In this document: one piece after another, positions 1 to 9,514 of the stretch
Layout of the letters: each line of letters starts with the position of its first letter
How positions within the stretch are numbered: the stretch's first letter is position 1
Origin: Gammaproteobacteria bacterium
GTDB lineage: Bacteria; Pseudomonadota; Gammaproteobacteria; JACCYU01
Reading direction: 5' to 3'
Assembly (NCBI GenBank): GCA_013696315.1
Contig: JACCYU010000211.1
Location: 1-34,107 of the forward strand
DNA length: 34,107 nucleotides
The notes under the pieces: model-generated
What the model was told of the DNA's origin: nothing
Seen by the model: only the letters and a program-made list of their open reading frames with translations
The model's database searches: none
Position numbers and translations under genes: made by a program

Positions 1-124
1 ACACCCATCACTTGCCGCAAACCGCCCTCAATGCCAAGCCACCCATCCAGGCGATGAAGCAATGGCATGCCAAGCACCCTGCGTTGTTTCATCGTAAGCC
101 TTATAATCGTCCGGGACTTGACAT

Positions 125-2245
125 TTACTCAAGCGCGCCGCGCCTTTGCGCTGCAGTGCGCGATACGCCAAGATATTTCTGCCGCAGCAGCTTTTCGGCG
201 TCGGCGGCGCAGACCGGCTTGCTGAACAGGTAGCCCTGCGCCCGCTCGCAGCCAGCCTCCGTCAGAAATACCTGTTGCGCCCGGGTTTCCACGCCTTCGG
301 CAATTACGTTGAGACCCAGGCTGTGGGCCAGCGCGATGGTCGCGCGAGTAATGGCCACGTCATTGGCCTCGTCCGGAATGCCATCCACAAACGAGCGGTC
401 GATCTTGAGACTTCGAAGCGGAAAGCGCTTCAGATAGCTGAGCGACGAGTAGCCGGTGCCGAAGTCATCGATACTGAGCCCGATGCCCATTGATTGGAGT
501 TCGAGCAGCAGCTCGCGCGCCCGCTCGGGATCCTGCATGGCCATGCTCTCGGTGATTTCCAGCTCCAGCGCGTGGGTGCCCAGACCGGCGTCGGTCAGCG
601 CTGCGGCGATCCGCTGAGGCAGTTCGGCCTGGCGGAACTGTCGCGCCGAGAGATTTACCGCCAGACACACATTCTCAATGCCTTTTGTTTGCCAGTCACG
701 CATCTGTGCGCAGCCCGTACGCAATACCCAGTCGCCGATCTGCAGGATCAAGCCGGTCTCCTCCGCCAGCGGAATGAAGCGCGCCGGCGACAACAGGCCC
801 AGTTCGGGGTGCCGCCAGCGGATCAGCGCCTCCACGCCGGTGATGCGGCCGGTGGCGAGTTCTATGCACGGCTGATAGTGCAGTTCGAATTCCTCGCGCT
901 CCAGCGCCAGCTGCATGGCGTTGCCGAGCATCAGCCGTTCGGCCGCGCGCGCGCCCATCTCCTCGGAAAAGAACTGGTATTGGTTACGGCCCTTCTCCTT
1001 GGCGTGATACATCGCCATATCGGCGTTGCGCATCAAGGTTTGTACATCGCGCCCATCGTTCGGATAAATGCTGATGCCGACGCTGCACTGCGTATCGAGC
1101 ACGTGGTCGACGACATTGTAAGACTGCGAGATGGAGGCCACGATCTTCTGTGCGATCAAGGCGACGTCCTGCGAGTGCTTCATCCCGCCTAGCGCCATCA
1201 GGAATTCGTCACCGCCCAGGCGCGCCACAAAGTCGCTCTTGCGCATACACTGGCACAGGCGGGCGGCTACCTGCTTCAGTAACTTGTCGCCGACCAGATG
1301 GCCGAGCGAATCGTTGATGGTCTTGAAATAATCGAGATCGATAAAAAGCAGCGCCAGGGAGTCACCGTGACGATCGCCTTGCGCGATCATCTGACCAATG
1401 CGCTCGGTCAGCAGGGTGCGGTTGGGTAGGCCGGTGAGGCCATCGGACTGGGCCAGATATTGAATGCGCGCCTCGGACTGCTTGCGCTCGGTGACGTCGC
1501 GCGAGACCACGATGATCTTCGATACCTCCCCGCATTCATCGCGGGTCGCGCTGCCCTGCGACTCGATGTACCGTACGCCGTGCTCGCCAAGCGCCAGGCG
1601 ATACTCGCAGCGCTGGCCGATGCCGGTGGCCACCGTTTCGCAAAACACGCGCCGCACCCGCTCCTTGTCGTCCGGATGCACTTCGCCGAACGAGTCGGTG
1701 CCCACGATCGCCGCCGGATCGGCGAACAGCGCCTGATACGATCTGCTCGCAAACAGCCGCCGGCCTTGCGCGTCCACCACCATGATCAGATCGTTGACGT
1801 GCTCCATGATCAGCCGCAGTTTTTCGTCGCTGTCCTTGAGCGCCATCTCCGCCCGCCGCCTCCTGGCGCGTTCCACCGCCTCGCGCAGCTCGCGCTGGAC
1901 GGCCGGATACAGCCGCGCGAGATCGTGTTTCAAGAGGTAGTCATGCGCACCGGCCTTCATCAGCGCGACGGCGGCGTCGGCGCCGATATGCCCGGAGATG
2001 ACGATGAATGGCATATCGAGACCCTGGCGTTGCAGCAGGTGCAACGCGCGTTCGGCGCTGAACCGCGGCATTGAATAGTCCGCTAGTATGAGGTCGGGTG
2101 CGGGGTCGAGACCGGCGATGTATGCGGCCTCGGTTTCCACCCTGCGCGGAATGACTTCAAGACCGTTATCGGTCAGCGCATGCAAGATCAGTTCGGCGTC
2201 ATCGTCCGAATCCTCCGCGTGCAACACGTGCAGTGGCCGCGACAT
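125..2245 (-). CDS. REC-PAS-GGDEF-EAL response regulator (cyclic-di-GMP turnover)
   Basis: 706-residue cytoplasmic signalling protein. Residues 1-125 are a CheY-like receiver with the acidic pocket near residues 11-16 and the phospho-acceptor Asp56 in the LILADYSMP strand. A PAS domain spans about 140-258. The GGDEF domain keeps an intact GGDEF signature at 344-348, and the EAL domain (about 440-690) keeps EAL at 472-474 plus the DDFGTGYSS loop. Both diguanylate cyclase and phosphodiesterase activities are therefore possible on motif grounds; which dominates cannot be told from sequence. The start lies 1 bp after the stop of the upstream receiver gene, so it is the last gene of a kinase-receiver-effector operon. 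By inference, the kinase phosphorylates one or both receivers and so alters cyclic-di-GMP level and surface or motility behaviour. Confidence 0.93.
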   Translation of the reverse strand: MSRPLHVLHAEDSDDDAELILHALTDNGLEVIPRRVETEAAYIAGLDPAPDLILADYSMPRFSAERALHLLQRQGLDMPFIVISGHIGADAAVALMKAGAHDYLLKHDLARLYPAVQRELREAVERARRRRAEMALKDSDEKLRLIMEHVNDLIMVVDAQGRRLFASRSYQALFADPAAIVGTDSFGEVHPDDKERVRRVFCETVATGIGQRCEYRLALGEHGVRYIESQGSATRDECGEVSKIIVVSRDVTERKQSEARIQYLAQSDGLTGLPNRTLLTERIGQMIAQGDRHGDSLALLFIDLDYFKTINDSLGHLVGDKLLKQVAARLCQCMRKSDFVARLGGDEFLMALGGMKHSQDVALIAQKIVASISQSYNVVDHVLDTQCSVGISIYPNDGRDVQTLMRNADMAMYHAKEKGRNQYQFFSEEMGARAAERLMLGNAMQLALEREEFELHYQPCIELATGRITGVEALIRWRHPELGLLSPARFIPLAEETGLILQIGDWVLRTGCAQMRDWQTKGIENVCLAVNLSARQFRQAELPQRIAAALTDAGLGTHALELEITESMAMQDPERARELLLELQSMGIGLSIDDFGTGYSSLSYLKRFPLRSLKIDRSFVDGIPDEANDVAITRATIALAHSLGLNVIAEGVETRAQQVFLTEAGCERAQGYLFSKPVCAADAEKLLRQKYLGVSRTAAQRRGALE

Positions 2246-2246
2246 C

Positions 2247-2690
2247 TCAGCATGCCGTCCGCGGCGGCGGCTCGTTCAGCATCAGCCAATAGAGGCCCAG
2301 TTGCCGCGCCGCTTCCACGAAATGATCGAAATCTACGGGTTTGCGCACGTAGCTGTCGGCGCCCAGCCGATAGCTTTCCACCAGATCCGGCTCTTCGCGC
2401 GACGACGTCAGGATCACCACGGGCAGGGCGCGGGTGCGGGAGCCTTCGCGCAGCCGCTTGAGCACCTGCAGGCCGTCGATCTTGGGCACCTTGAGGTCCA
2501 GCAGGATGAGTGTCGGCAGGCTCGCTTCGCGCTGCGCGGAGGGCCCGGTCGCGAACAGGTAATCAAGCGCCTCGGCGCCATCGCGCGCCACGACAATCTC
2601 ATTGGCGAGCCCGTGGCGCTCGAACGCGCGCAGGGTTAGCACTTCGTCGTCGGGATTGTCTTCGACCAGCAGGATGATTTTTTCAGACAT
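2247..2690 (-). CDS. Single-domain CheY-like response regulator (Rcp1-like)
   Basis: 147-residue stand-alone receiver. It has the acidic pair in LLVEDNPDDE (residues 7-16), phospho-acceptor Asp65 in LILLDLKVP, the Thr of VVILTSS, and the conserved Lys-Pro in YVRKPVDF. No output domain follows. The extra spacing between beta3 and beta4 resembles Rcp1-type receivers that partner with phytochrome-like kinases. The start at MSEK is chosen because it overlaps the kinase stop by 8 bp; an ATG three codons upstream is possible. It sits between the kinase and the GGDEF-EAL effector, so a role as phosphorelay partner or phosphate sink is likely but inferred. Confidence 0.9.
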   Translation of the reverse strand: MSEKIILLVEDNPDDEVLTLRAFERHGLANEIVVARDGAEALDYLFATGPSAQREASLPTLILLDLKVPKIDGLQVLKRLREGSRTRALPVVILTSSREEPDLVESYRLGADSYVRKPVDFDHFVEAARQLGLYWLMLNEPPPRTAC

Positions 2691-4407
2691 GGTGTGCATG
2701 CGCCTCGTCAGCGGGAGAGAGGGTGAAATAAAATTTCGCCCCCTGATCGACCGCGGCCTGCGCCCATATGTGGCCGCCATGGCGGTGAACGATGCGCTGC
2801 ACGTTCGCGAGCCCGATGCCGGTGCCATCGAACTCCGCGCGGCTGTGCAGGCGCTGAAAGGCGCCGAAGAGTTTGTCGGCGTAAGCCATATCGAATCCAC
2901 AGCCGTTGTCGCGCACGTAGAACGCTGTGCCACCGGCGTGTGGCTCAACGCCGATCTCTATGCGCGCGTCAGGCTGCTTGCCGGTAAACCTCCACGCGTT
3001 GCCAATCGGGTTTTCCAGCGCGACCCGCGTCAACCGCGCATCCGCCATGTCTTGCAAGCCGGGCGCGATGTGCAGTTCCACCTCGCGCGCCGGCTCAGCC
3101 GCCTGGCATTCCGCGAGGGCGTCGCGCGCCAGACTGGCCAGATCGACTGGAGCCAGGCGCATCTCGCTGCGAGCGAGGCGCGAGAGCGCCAACAGGTCAT
3201 CTATAAGCTGACCCATACGCTGGGCCGCATTGCGCACGCGCTCAAGATCGGCCGTGCCGCGTGCGTCCAGCTTGTCGGCGTAATCAAGCGCCAGACTGCG
3301 ACTGAAGCCGTCGATCGCGCGCAACGGTGCGTGCAGGTCGTGCGATACCGAGTAGGCGAACGCTTCAAGCTCACGATTGACCAGTTGCAGTTGCGTGGTA
3401 CGGTCGGTGACGCGCTGTTCAAGAGTCTCGTTAAGTGTTTCGATTTCTTCCTGCCAGCGCTTGCGCTGGGTGACGTCGCGAACGCAGGCGCTGAATTCGT
3501 ACTTTTCTCCCAGCATGAGCGGGGAGATCGTCAGTTCAATCGGGAATTCGCCACCCTTTTTGTGTAGCGCCGTCAGATCCAGTCGATGGTTTAGGGCCGG
3601 GCCTATGCGGGTTTCCAGAAAGTGTTGCAGCCCGCGGCGATGCGCCTCGCGATGCACTTCCGGGATAATCAGCTCGTCCAGGTTGCGGTGCATGGCTTCG
3701 TCGTGTTTCCAGCCGAACGTTGCCTCGGCCTGAGGGTTCCAACCGGTAATACTCCCGTCTTCGCTCATCGTCACGATTGCGTCCAACGATGTGTCCACGA
3801 TCAGCCGCACCCGATGTTCGCTTTCCCGTAACAACCCTTCGGCGCGCTTCTGGTCATCGATGTCGGTGTTGGCGCCGACCCATATGATGATCTGGCCCCC
3901 GTCGTTGCGTATCGGCAGGGCGCGGCTCAAGTGCCATCGATATGCGCCGTCAGCGCGTCTGCACCGTTGCTCCAGGAGGAACGGCTGGCCGCTATCGATC
4001 GCTGTCTGCCAGCGCTGCATGTTTGTCTCCACATCATCGGGATGGATAAACTGCGTCCAGCCCCAATCGCGGATGATGTCGAAGGGCAGGCCAGTGAACT
4101 CCGACCACTGCGGGTTGAAATAATCCACTTCGCCTTGTGCGTTGGCGGTGAAAATCTTCTGCGCCATGGAATCCAGCACCAGCCGCAGGCGCGCTTCGCT
4201 CTGACTGACGCCATTGCCCTCCAGTGCTCCCATGTCCAGCCCGATGTAGTCCAGCCACCGCTGATTGCAATAGGTGAGATGGCCGTCAGCGCGTGCGCGC
4301 CAGACGCCGTGCGCCGACATTTCGATGAGCTTGCGGTAACGAGCCTCATGTAACCGTCCTGCCTGTTCGGTAGGCAGGGCTTCAGTGATGTCCTGAACAA
4401 AAGTCAT
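2683..4407 (-). CDS. Multi-PAS sensor histidine kinase
   Basis: 574-residue kinase with no transmembrane segment visible, so probably cytoplasmic. Order: an incomplete PAS-like segment (about 20-62), a PAS/PAC unit (about 70-190), a second PAS/PAC unit (about 195-318), a coiled-coil linker (about 318-350), the dimerisation/phosphoacceptor domain with His356 in YSVSHDLHAPLRA, and a HATPase domain with N-box near 465-475, DNGCGFD near 500-506 and GTGIGL near 528-533. The H-box type matches phytochrome-like kinases. The first PAS stops after about 40 residues and runs straight into the next unit, which suggests an internal deletion or PAS fusion. It is the first gene of the three-gene signalling operon. 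The signal sensed cannot be deduced. Confidence 0.92.
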   Translation of the reverse strand: MTFVQDITEALPTEQAGRLHEARYRKLIEMSAHGVWRARADGHLTYCNQRWLDYIGLDMGALEGNGVSQSEARLRLVLDSMAQKIFTANAQGEVDYFNPQWSEFTGLPFDIIRDWGWTQFIHPDDVETNMQRWQTAIDSGQPFLLEQRCRRADGAYRWHLSRALPIRNDGGQIIIWVGANTDIDDQKRAEGLLRESEHRVRLIVDTSLDAIVTMSEDGSITGWNPQAEATFGWKHDEAMHRNLDELIIPEVHREAHRRGLQHFLETRIGPALNHRLDLTALHKKGGEFPIELTISPLMLGEKYEFSACVRDVTQRKRWQEEIETLNETLEQRVTDRTTQLQLVNRELEAFAYSVSHDLHAPLRAIDGFSRSLALDYADKLDARGTADLERVRNAAQRMGQLIDDLLALSRLARSEMRLAPVDLASLARDALAECQAAEPAREVELHIAPGLQDMADARLTRVALENPIGNAWRFTGKQPDARIEIGVEPHAGGTAFYVRDNGCGFDMAYADKLFGAFQRLHSRAEFDGTGIGLANVQRIVHRHGGHIWAQAAVDQGAKFYFTLSPADEAHAHHV

Positions 4408-4798
4408 TGGTTTTATTGCTTGCGTCTTGATCCGTGACCCTGCCAGAGCACATTAATGAATCGCTCCGGCGCGTTTGTTATCGCCCATCCTGGAGCCGTG
4501 CGCCCCCATTCGCGCATATCACATCCGCGCGAGATAGCTGATTAGTAGCGCAGGCTGCCGCAAAAACTAAGTGGCCCATGGCACCTGCACGCGCGGGCGG
4601 CAGCGATCAGCCGACGTGCGGTTGCGGCCATAGTGAGCAATGCCGCCGGTCGGTAAAATGCGGCGTAAACCTTCTTCGCATCGGCGGCAGGGAACGGCAA
4701 ATGAACGATCTGCCGAAAGTGCGGCGCAAAGCGGTGCATACGGGCGTTTGTGGACGGTGCTTGGGCCTGCCTGCTAACCTACGCGCCATGTATACCGT
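4408..4798. other. Intergenic region between the kinase gene and tRNA-Ser
   Basis: No credible gene: reading frames here are short and resemble no family I know. It should hold the kinase promoter (minus strand) and the tRNA-Ser promoter (plus strand). A TAACCT hexamer just upstream of the tRNA could be a -10, but I see no convincing -35 at standard spacing. Confidence 0.4.
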
Positions 4799-4888
4799 GG
4801 AGGGTTGGCAGAGCGGTTGAATGCACCGGTCTTGAAAACCGGAAAAGGCGAAAGTCTTTCCAGGGTTCGAATCCCTGACCCTCCGCCA
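4799..4888 (+). tRNA. tRNA-Ser(UGA)
   Basis: 90-nt class II tRNA including encoded CCA. The acceptor arms GGAGGGT and ACCCTCC pair fully, with G as discriminator. The anticodon arm CCGGTCTTGAAAACCGG places TGA in the loop. There is a long variable arm (AAAAGGCGAAAGTCTTT region), and the T-arm is CAGGG-TTCGAAT-CCCTG. Long variable arm plus UGA anticodon identify serine. Confidence 0.97.
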
Positions 4889-5009
4889 GCTTGATCTGTC
4901 TGCCCGGGTCGCTCCCAGCGTTACTCTCCAACGCTTAGCCAGCATGTCTTACAGCACGATCCGCAACAAATTTACCAATATGTTTGCGCGCGTCAGCGAC
5001 GTGACAAGC

Positions 5010-5504
5010 ATGGTGGAATCGCCGCCGAAGGTGAAGGTCCTGTTCGTCTGCATGGGCAATATCTGTCGCTCGCCGACCGCGCAGGGCGTATTCGACAAGC
5101 TGGTGGCGGACGCCGGGCTGGCGCGCGTGATTGTGGCGGATTCGGCGGGCACGCACGCCTACCGTATCGGCAAGTCGCCTGACAAACGCGCCGTGGCGGC
5201 GGCTTCGAAGCGTGGGTACGACCTAACCCGGCAGCGCGCGCGCCGCGTCGAGCCGGCCGACTTTTCGCGCTTCGATTACATATTGGCGATGGATGACGAA
5301 AATATGCATGAGATACGCGCGCTGGTCGCGCCCGCGGCGGCAGTCAACGTGTGGCTGTTGATGGATTTCGCGCGCCAGCCGGTACACGCGGAGGTGCCGG
5401 ATCCCTACTACGGCGGCGGGGGCGGCTTCGAGCGGGTACTGGACATGGTCGAGGACGGCGCGGGCGGCTTGCTGGAGCACATACGGCGCCACCACCAGCT
5501 ATGA
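5010..5504 (+). CDS. Low-molecular-weight protein-tyrosine phosphatase
   Basis: About 164 residues. The N-terminal P-loop VLFVCMGNICRS gives the CX5R signature (Cys14 nucleophile, Arg20), and the general-acid Asp is in DPYYGG near the C-terminus. It is therefore a Wzb/Etp/arsenate-reductase-fold phosphatase that dephosphorylates phosphotyrosine on proteins. In bacteria such enzymes often counter BY-kinases in polysaccharide export, but no such kinase or export gene is nearby. The start is uncertain: in-frame ATGs also exist at 4944 and 4980 and none has a clear Shine-Dalgarno. The 5010 start puts the P-loop at the usual distance from the N-terminus. A tRNA-Ser lies upstream and an IS630 element downstream. 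Confidence 0.9.
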   Translation: MVESPPKVKVLFVCMGNICRSPTAQGVFDKLVADAGLARVIVADSAGTHAYRIGKSPDKRAVAAASKRGYDLTRQRARRVEPADFSRFDYILAMDDENMHEIRALVAPAAAVNVWLLMDFARQPVHAEVPDPYYGGGGGFERVLDMVEDGAGGLLEHIRRHHQL

Positions 5505-5537
5505 ATGGCAACTGGCCGGTCCTGTCTTGGTGGATAC

Positions 5538-5585
5538 GCCCGCAACACTTGCGTGTGGTTGTCGACTTTGGCGGCGGGCTTTTTC
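5538..5585 (+). terminator. Possible terminator after the tyrosine phosphatase
   Basis: GCCCGC (5538-5543) pairs with GCGGGC (5574-5579), followed by a run of five T. A small nested hairpin ACAC-TTGC-GTGT lies inside. The outer loop is long, so this is a weak call. It sits between the phosphatase stop and the left end of the IS element. Confidence 0.35.
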
Positions 5586-5597
5586 ATATATGACCTA

Positions 5598-6751
5598 GTG
5601 TAGTGTCCCAGTAATACGTAGCACATTTATTGCTTTGTTTTCGGGTATCTTTGTTGCGGGAGATGCCCGATGGTGACCGGACGACCTAAGCCTGCGTTGA
5701 TGCTGAGTGTGCAAGAGCGCGAGCAGTTGCAATCGATGGCGCGATCGCGTTCGCTGCCGGCCGCGCTGGTGCAGCGTGCCAAGCTGGTGTTGGCGTGCGC
5801 TGCTGAGCCCAGCAATCGAGCGGTGGCGCACCTGCTGGGCGTGCATGCGGCCACGGTAGGCAAGTGGCGCAGCCGCTTTATTGAGCGGCGTATCACGGGG
5901 CTGCACGATGAGTTGCGTGCGGGCAAGCCGCGTTCGATTGACGATGAGCGGATTGCCGAGTTGATTCGTCGCACGCTGGATACCAAGCCGCGGGCTGGTA
6001 CGCACTGGAGCGTGCGCGGCATGGCGGCCGAGGCGGGGCTGTCGAAGAGTGCGGTGCAGCGCTTTTTCAAGCTCTTTGGCCTGCAACCGCACCGCACGCG
6101 TGGCTTCAAGCTCTCGACCGATGCGTTCTTTGTGGAAAAGCTGCGCGATGTGGTGGGGCTGTACCTGCATCCGCCGGACAAGGCCATCGTGCTGTCGGTG
6201 GACGAGAAATCGCAGTGCCAAGCACTGGCGCGCACGCAGCCGATGCTGCCTTTGGGACTGGGCTATGTCGAAGGCATCACGCATGACTATGAGCGCCATG
6301 GCACGACCATGCTGTTCGCCGCCCTCAACGTGCTGGATGGCAGAGTACTGGCGCAGTGCAAACCGCGCCACCGGCATCAGGAATTTTTGTCCTTTTTGCG
6401 ACATATTGAAGCCAACGTCCCGGCTGAGTTGGAGGTGCATTTGGTGCTCGACTACGGCACCCACAAACATCCCAAGGTCAAGGCTTGGCTGGCGCGACGC
6501 CCAAGATGGCATCTGCACTTCACCCCGACTTACGCGTCTTGGCTCAACCAAGTTGAGCGCTTCTTTGCGCTCATTACCGGCCAAGCCATCCGGCGCGGCT
6601 CGTTCACAAGCGTCAAAGAACTGATCGCCAAGATCGATCACTTCATTACTCACCACAACCAAAATGCGCAACCCTTCGTGTGGACCGCTACCGCCGATTC
6701 GATCTTAGCCAAGCTGGCTAGACTATGCCAGCGTATTTCTGGGACAGGACA
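5598..6751 (+). mobile_element. IS630-family insertion sequence, about 1.15 kb
   Basis: The ends are imperfect inverted repeats. The left end reads TGTAGTGTCCCAGTAATACG from 5599; the reverse complement of the right end reads TGTCCTGTCCCAGAAATACG; 17 of 20 match. TA dinucleotides flank both sides (5596-5597 and 6752-6753). Removing the element and one TA leaves CCTAGCC, i.e. a CTAG site, the preferred target described for IS630. One transposase gene fills the element. It lies between the tyrosine phosphatase and the 3' end of rne, 38 bp beyond the rne stop codon. Confidence 0.88.
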
Positions 6752-6782
6752 TAGCCTCACGCGCTTGCGAGCACTGCTATAA
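5670..6782 (+). CDS. IS630-family transposase
   Basis: 370-residue DDE transposase. The N-terminal helix-turn-helix region (about 20-150) is followed by a catalytic core with Asp in VLSVDEKSQ, Asp in [11 protein letters not shown] and Glu in [10 protein letters not shown] 5670 has GGGAG seven bases upstream. Two oddities: the second catalytic strand normally reads D-N-Y-[GA]-T-H in this family, but the Asn codon is missing here, which may impair catalysis; and the frame runs through the right inverted repeat (encoding RISGTGH), leaves the element and stops in host flank at 6780-6782. The reading frame is otherwise intact. Whether the element is active cannot be told. Confidence 0.9.
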   Translation: MVTGRPKPALMLSVQEREQLQSMARSRSLPAALVQRAKLVLACAAEPSNRAVAHLLGVHAATVGKWRSRFIERRITGLHDELRAGKPRSIDDERIAELIRRTLDTKPRAGTHWSVRGMAAEAGLSKSAVQRFFKLFGLQPHRTRGFKLSTDAFFVEKLRDVVGLYLHPPDKAIVLSVDEKSQCQALARTQPMLPLGLGYVEGITHDYERHGTTMLFAALNVLDGRVLAQCKPRHRHQEFLSFLRHIEANVPAELEVHLVLDYGTHKHPKVKAWLARRPRWHLHFTPTYASWLNQVERFFALITGQAIRRGSFTSVKELIAKIDHFITHHNQNAQPFVWTATADSILAKLARLCQRISGTGHSLTRLRALL

Positions 6783-6791
6783 AATTATCAA

Positions 6792-9044
6792 TCAGGCGTC
6801 AACCTTCTTCTCCGGGGACTGCGGCCGTTCCGCGGGCTCCCCCGGGGTTGGTGGCGAGCTTTCTTGCGAGGGGCGATCGGGTTGCGCTGGAGATGTTGCC
6901 GGCGGCGCCTTGTGAGTTTCTTCGTCGCGCGCTGAAGTGTGGCCCGAATCAACTTGCGCCGGTGGCGGCCCGGAAGGATTGCCTGGCACGGGACCGGAGC
7001 CAGCGTCAGATGTATCGCTCGACTGGTTCGATTTGTCGGCGCTCTGTGTCGATGGTGCGCCATCCTGCGGTTTGCGCCGCCTGCGCGCGCCACCCCGGCT
7101 ACGACGGCGGCTACCGGACGAAGGTTTCGTTTCCTGCGTGTTTGGCTCGGTCTGCGGCGGTTTGCGCGGTTCGATTTCGTTAGTGTTGCTGTCACTCGTC
7201 GCCGGTTTGCTCTTCGCCGGCTCCCGGGATGTCTCCCGACTGTTTTTGCCGCGCGCGCGCGAACTCCCTGTTTGCGAGCGGCCATTGTGCGGACGCGGCG
7301 AACGGCGTGACTCGACTTTGGCCGCGGTCTTCGCAGGTGGCGCTGGAGTCTCGGTGCCGACCGCGAACATGTTGCGCCACAGCCGTACGAAAAACCCGTC
7401 CTTGATGCTTTCAGGCAGATGCTCGGGCGCGGGCGCCGGCGCGGGATGGGTGGGCACGATCGCCTGCACCGCCGGTGTCTCGAACGCGGCGCGCTGGCGG
7501 CCGAGCAGTGGCGCGGGCGGCGCTTCGGGTGTCACGAGTTCGTAGCTGCTCTTGCCCTTGAATTCTTCGTCGTCCGCCCGATAGCGTGAAACCTGAAAAT
7601 GCGGGGTTTCCATATTGGGGTTCGGCACCACGATCAACTGCACCTGATGGCGGTTTTCGATATCCGCGATCATGGCGCGCTTTTCGTTGAGCAGAAAACT
7701 GGTGATCTCCACCGGCACCTGCGCGACCACTCTGCCGGTCTTGTCCTTCATCGCTTCTTCTTCCATCAGGCGCAACACCGATAGGGCGAGCGACTCGACG
7801 CCGCGGATGTTGCCATGCCCCGAGCAGCGCGGACACACGATCTGGCTGGATTCGCCCAGGGATGGCCGCAGCCGCTGGCGCGACATTTCCAGCAGCCCGA
7901 AGCGCGAAATGCGGCCAACCTGCACGCGCGCCCGGTCCAGGCGCAGGGCATCGCGCAGGCGGGTTTCGACTTCGCGCTGATTCTTGCCGGACGCCATATC
8001 GATAAAGTCGATCACGATCAGGCCGCCCACGTCGCGCAACCGCAACTGGCGCGAGATCTCGTCAGCCGCTTCCAGATTTGTGTTAAGCGCAGTCTCTTCG
8101 ATATCGCCGCCCTTGGTGGCGCGTGCGGAGTTGATGTCAACCGACTCCAGCGCCTCGGTGTGATCGATCGCGATCACACCGCCGGAGGGCAGATACACGA
8201 TGCGCTCGAACGCCGATTCGATCTGGCTTTCGACCTGGTAGCGGTTGAACAGCGGCACGCGATCCTCGTAAAGCTTGAGCTTCTTGAGGTTGTGCGGCAT
8301 GACGTGCTTCATGAACTCGGACGCCTGAGCGAACACGCTCGCATCGTCGACCATGATCTCGCCGATGTCGTTACGCAGGTGATCGCGCAGCGCGCGCAGG
8401 ATGACGTTGCTTTCCTGATGCACGAGAAACGGCGCGGATTTCTCAGCACTGGCGCGCTGGATCGCCTCCCAGAGGGTCGTCAGGTAATCGAGATCCCACT
8501 GCAGCTCTTCTTGAGACCTGCCGACGCCGGCGGTGCGCACGATCACGCCCATGCCTGGCGGGATCTCGATCTGGCTCAGGGCTTCGCGGATCTCGTCGCG
8601 TTCTTCGCCCTCGATGCGCCGCGAGACGCCACCGGCGCGCGGATTGTTGGGCATCAGCACCAGGTAACGACCGGCGAGGCTGATAAAGGTGGTCAGCGCC
8701 GCGCCCTTGTTGCCGCGTTCCTCTCGCTCGACCTGCACGACCAGTTCCTGGCCTTCTTTCAGCAGGTCCCTGATAGAGCGCTTGTCGCCGTTGTCCAGGT
8801 CGGTGGACTCGAACGCGCTACGCACGATTTCCTTTAGCGGCAGAAAGCCGTGACGTTCCGCGCCATAATTGACGAACGCGGCCTCCAGGCTGGGCTCTAC
8901 CCGTGTGACGGTACCCTTATAAATATTGGACTTGCGTTGCTCCCGTGAGGGCAGCTCAATATCCAGATCGTATAATTTCTGCCCATCCACCATCGCCACG
9001 CGCAGTTCTTCCTGCTGCGTTGCGTTGATCAAAATTCGTTTCAT
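6792..9044 (-). CDS. rne: Ribonuclease E
   Basis: 750 residues; endoribonuclease that starts mRNA decay and processes rRNA and tRNA precursors. The catalytic half aligns with E. coli numbering: S1 domain about 35-125, 5' sensor/RNase H region, DNase I-like domain with metal ligands Asp303 (SVDINSA) and Asp346 (VIDFIDM), and the Zn-link CPRCSGHG with Cys404 and Cys407. The C-terminal part (about 510-750) is low-complexity, rich in Arg, Pro, Ser and Glu, and shorter than in E. coli, as expected for a degradosome scaffold. The start at MKRILIN matches the family; an upstream in-frame extension is not conserved in type. It is divergent from rluC, the usual gammaproteobacterial arrangement. Confidence 0.97.
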   Translation of the reverse strand: MKRILINATQQEELRVAMVDGQKLYDLDIELPSREQRKSNIYKGTVTRVEPSLEAAFVNYGAERHGFLPLKEIVRSAFESTDLDNGDKRSIRDLLKEGQELVVQVEREERGNKGAALTTFISLAGRYLVLMPNNPRAGGVSRRIEGEERDEIREALSQIEIPPGMGVIVRTAGVGRSQEELQWDLDYLTTLWEAIQRASAEKSAPFLVHQESNVILRALRDHLRNDIGEIMVDDASVFAQASEFMKHVMPHNLKKLKLYEDRVPLFNRYQVESQIESAFERIVYLPSGGVIAIDHTEALESVDINSARATKGGDIEETALNTNLEAADEISRQLRLRDVGGLIVIDFIDMASGKNQREVETRLRDALRLDRARVQVGRISRFGLLEMSRQRLRPSLGESSQIVCPRCSGHGNIRGVESLALSVLRLMEEEAMKDKTGRVVAQVPVEITSFLLNEKRAMIADIENRHQVQLIVVPNPNMETPHFQVSRYRADDEEFKGKSSYELVTPEAPPAPLLGRQRAAFETPAVQAIVPTHPAPAPAPEHLPESIKDGFFVRLWRNMFAVGTETPAPPAKTAAKVESRRSPRPHNGRSQTGSSRARGKNSRETSREPAKSKPATSDSNTNEIEPRKPPQTEPNTQETKPSSGSRRRSRGGARRRRKPQDGAPSTQSADKSNQSSDTSDAGSGPVPGNPSGPPPAQVDSGHTSARDEETHKAPPATSPAQPDRPSQESSPPTPGEPAERPQSPEKKVDA

Positions 9045-9514
9045 CGGATTGTTCTCGAACAATGCGTCCTGTCCGTGCCGCTGGCGCAGATGCAGGTTCG
9101 CAGGCCATACCATGCTGCGCGAGTACGGCGCTCACGAACCAGAAAAGCTTAACCAGCCACGTTTGCCGGACAGGTCCCGGACAGAAGGGAATCGCGTTTT
9201 TCAAATCACCGCTCAAATGTTTAAGTTACGTGTCTGTACCACGTCCGTGAGCGATACCCAAATGTGTTGCTGAATAACCCGCATCTGACGCCGCGCATAA
9301 AGTATTGCGTGTTTGCTGGCGATCATTCGGCAGGTTACTGGAGCAACACCCCAATTTCGGAGCCGGAACGGCCCGCATGAAAATCTGATCGATGCGCGGC
9401 GGCGGGACTAATTGAGTTAAATTATAGGACTGCCCAGTCTTATCCGCGCGAGTTCAATATAGCAGCGATGAGTAATCCCATCAAATACATGCCTTGTGCG
9501 CGGTGGCGCGGGGC
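9045..9514. other. rne/rluC divergent intergenic region with long rne leader
   Basis: 470 bp with no credible gene. A perfect TATAAT on the minus strand (9426 to 9421) would start rne transcription near 9414 and give a leader of about 370 nt. E. coli rne likewise has a leader of about 360 nt, used by RNase E to autoregulate its own mRNA. Whether equivalent hairpins exist here needs folding. The rluC promoter is not clear. Confidence 0.5.
9421..9426 (-). promoter_or_regulatory. Candidate -10 box of the rne promoter
   Basis: TATAAT, consensus on the minus strand. No good -35 lies at 17 bp; a TTGAAC exists but 25 bp away. The call rests on the perfect -10 and the leader length it implies. Confidence 0.4.

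Noticed and set aside
12-233. 73-codon plus-strand frame at the window start, with a TATAAT at 102-107
   Set aside because: No family resemblance; its second half is antisense to the GGDEF-EAL gene, and no -35 matches the TATAAT.
4578-4820. 80-codon plus-strand frame upstream of and into tRNA-Ser
   Set aside because: Runs into the tRNA gene, has no family resemblance and no good ribosome-binding site.
5595-6671. Long minus-strand open frame across the IS630 element
   Set aside because: It is a shadow of the transposase; the GC-rich codon pattern opens the opposite frame and the translation resembles no protein.
7815-8837. 340-codon plus-strand frame inside rne
   Set aside because: Antisense to the catalytic half of RNase E, with no recognisable domain.
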